Positions 63,443 through 64,000 of a DNA stretch of 64,000 nucleotides are shown in pieces; the stretch's first letter is position 1, and every line of letters starts with the position of its first letter. The DNA is taken from contig NZ_SDWT01000001.1 in assembly GCF_004137255.1 (NCBI RefSeq), positions 2,728,001 through 2,792,000 of the forward strand, in the 5' to 3' direction. A model generated the notes under the pieces. It was given only the letters and a program-made list of their open reading frames with translations, was not told where the DNA came from and searched no databases. The stretch is from Nocardioides oleivorans (GTDB lineage Bacteria; Actinomycetota; Actinomycetes; Propionibacteriales; Nocardioidaceae). The position numbers and the translations under genes were made by a program.

Positions 63443-64000
63443 TGGCGCCCAGCCTGATGCGCGGCCTCTCCTCGCAGGCCGGGCGCGAGCGTCGCTGGAC
63501 CGGCCTCGACCGGCTGGAGCAGCGCAACCGCCCCCCGCGCTCGCTGCTCGTGGCGCTGGTCCTGGCCAGCATCACGTTCATCACCCTCGACGTCTCCGGC
63601 GGCGGCAGCTCGCCGCTCGAGCCCGTCCGGCGCGCCGTCGGCGAGGCGTTCGGACCGGCCGAGGCGGCCGCCGACGCCGCCGTGCGCCCCTTCACCGCCG
63701 TGCCGGCCTGGTTCCGCAGCAAGGGCGACCTCCGCGACCAGGTCCGCGACCTCGAGGCCAGCAACGCCGAGCTGAAGAGCCAGGTCGAGCTCGCCGGCTT
63801 CGACCGCAACCGCCTGGAGCAGTACGACGGACTCACGAGCGCGGCCGAGGACCTCGGGTCCGCCCTCGTCCCGGCCCGCGTGGTCGCGGTCGGCTCGCGC
63901 CAGTCGCAGAGCTTCACCGTGACCATCGACGCCGGCTCCGAGTCCGGGGTCGGTCCCGACATGACGGTCGTCAACAACGACGGGCTGGTCGGCCGGGTCC
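63442..64000 (+). CDS. mreC: Rod shape-determining protein MreC (5' part; runs off the right edge)
   Basis: The N-terminal 186 residues of MreC, a periplasm-facing scaffold between MreB and the wall-synthesis enzymes. A basic cytoplasmic N terminus is followed by one transmembrane helix (SLLVALVLASITFITLDV, about 34-51), a short coiled coil (about 95-125), and the start of the beta domain (RVVAVGSRQSQSFTVTIDAGSESGVGPDMTVVN). ATG 63442 overlaps the mreB stop by one base (TGATG); ATG 63457 is a possible internal start. The window cuts the rest of the gene. Confidence 0.94.
   Translation, partial: MAPSLMRGLSSQAGRERRWTGLDRLEQRNRPPRSLLVALVLASITFITLDVSGGGSSPLEPVRRAVGEAFGPAEAAADAAVRPFTAVPAWFRSKGDLRDQVRDLEASNAELKSQVELAGFDRNRLEQYDGLTSAAEDLGSALVPARVVAVGSRQSQSFTVTIDAGSESGVGPDMTVVNNDGLVGRV

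Overview
The window is a continuous piece of a high-GC actinobacterial chromosome, most likely from Nocardioides or a close relative (inference from gene content, GTG starts and codon use). Gene content matches known actinobacterial core blocks: murI/MBL/rph/rdgB as in M. tuberculosis Rv1338-Rv1341, and the block ssb-like/ettA/globin/pepN/Rv2466c-like/rpiB/nei/tig/clpP1/clpP2/clpX/valS/folC/DUF4233/ndk, which parallels Rv2478c down to Rv2445c. I see no insertion sequence, prophage, CRISPR array, rRNA or secondary-metabolite cluster. Interest lies in regulation, small genes and intergenic structure.

Layout. 1-5.2 kb: end of murI, an MBL hydrolase, a two-component pair on the opposite strand, rph-rdgB, and a bile-acid:Na+-type transporter. 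5.3-9.9 kb: tRNA-Leu, a nickel transporter/peroxiredoxin operon behind a Nur-like operator, a GroES-like protein, a flavin monooxygenase, an acyltransferase and a 47-residue membrane protein. 9.9-14.6 kb: tRNA-Lys, an FAD oxidoreductase, tRNA-His with orn, a membrane DsbA, a deaminase, tRNA-Arg. 14.7-18.2 kb: a TcyP-like cystine/dicarboxylate symporter preceded by a candidate cysteine leader peptide, a secreted-protein gene with an in-frame amber stop, and a PASTA-tailed beta-helix protein. 18.2-29.3 kb: rlmC, pepP, a PrsW-like protease with two dynamin-like GTPases, an SSB paralogue, an ECF sigma factor pair, ettA. 29.3-35.5 kb: MarR, thiolase, TetR with a small membrane protein, double hotdog thioesterase, truncated globin, MscS and a DUF5130 pair. 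35.5-48.6 kb: pepN, an Rv2466c-like protein, metG, LURP-one, esterase, rpiB, nei, a SpoIIE phosphatase, tRNA-Gly, tRNA-Pro, a PepSY pair, tig. 48.7-64 kb: secreted proteins, a phosphotransferase/MarR pair, clpP1-clpP2-clpX, an 80-bp mosaic repeat, valS, GNAT, folC-DUF4233, ndk, mreB and the start of mreC.

The genes serve mainly housekeeping roles: wall precursor and shape (murI, mreBC), RNA maturation (rph, orn, rlmC), translation (metG, valS, tRNAs, ettA), protein quality control (tig, clpP1P2X, pepN, pepP), nucleotide and folate metabolism (rdgB, ndk, folC) and redox or metal handling (bcp, DsbA types, nickel uptake). A window-wide feature is the start architecture: about twenty genes have a TAnnnT -10 hexamer ending 6-7 nt before the start codon, which predicts leaderless mRNAs. 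The best candidates for new biology are the cysteine leader peptide/transporter unit, the amber-interrupted gene, a Leu tRNA lacking the long variable arm, a monothiol variant of the Rv2466c family, and the PrsW-dynamin cluster.
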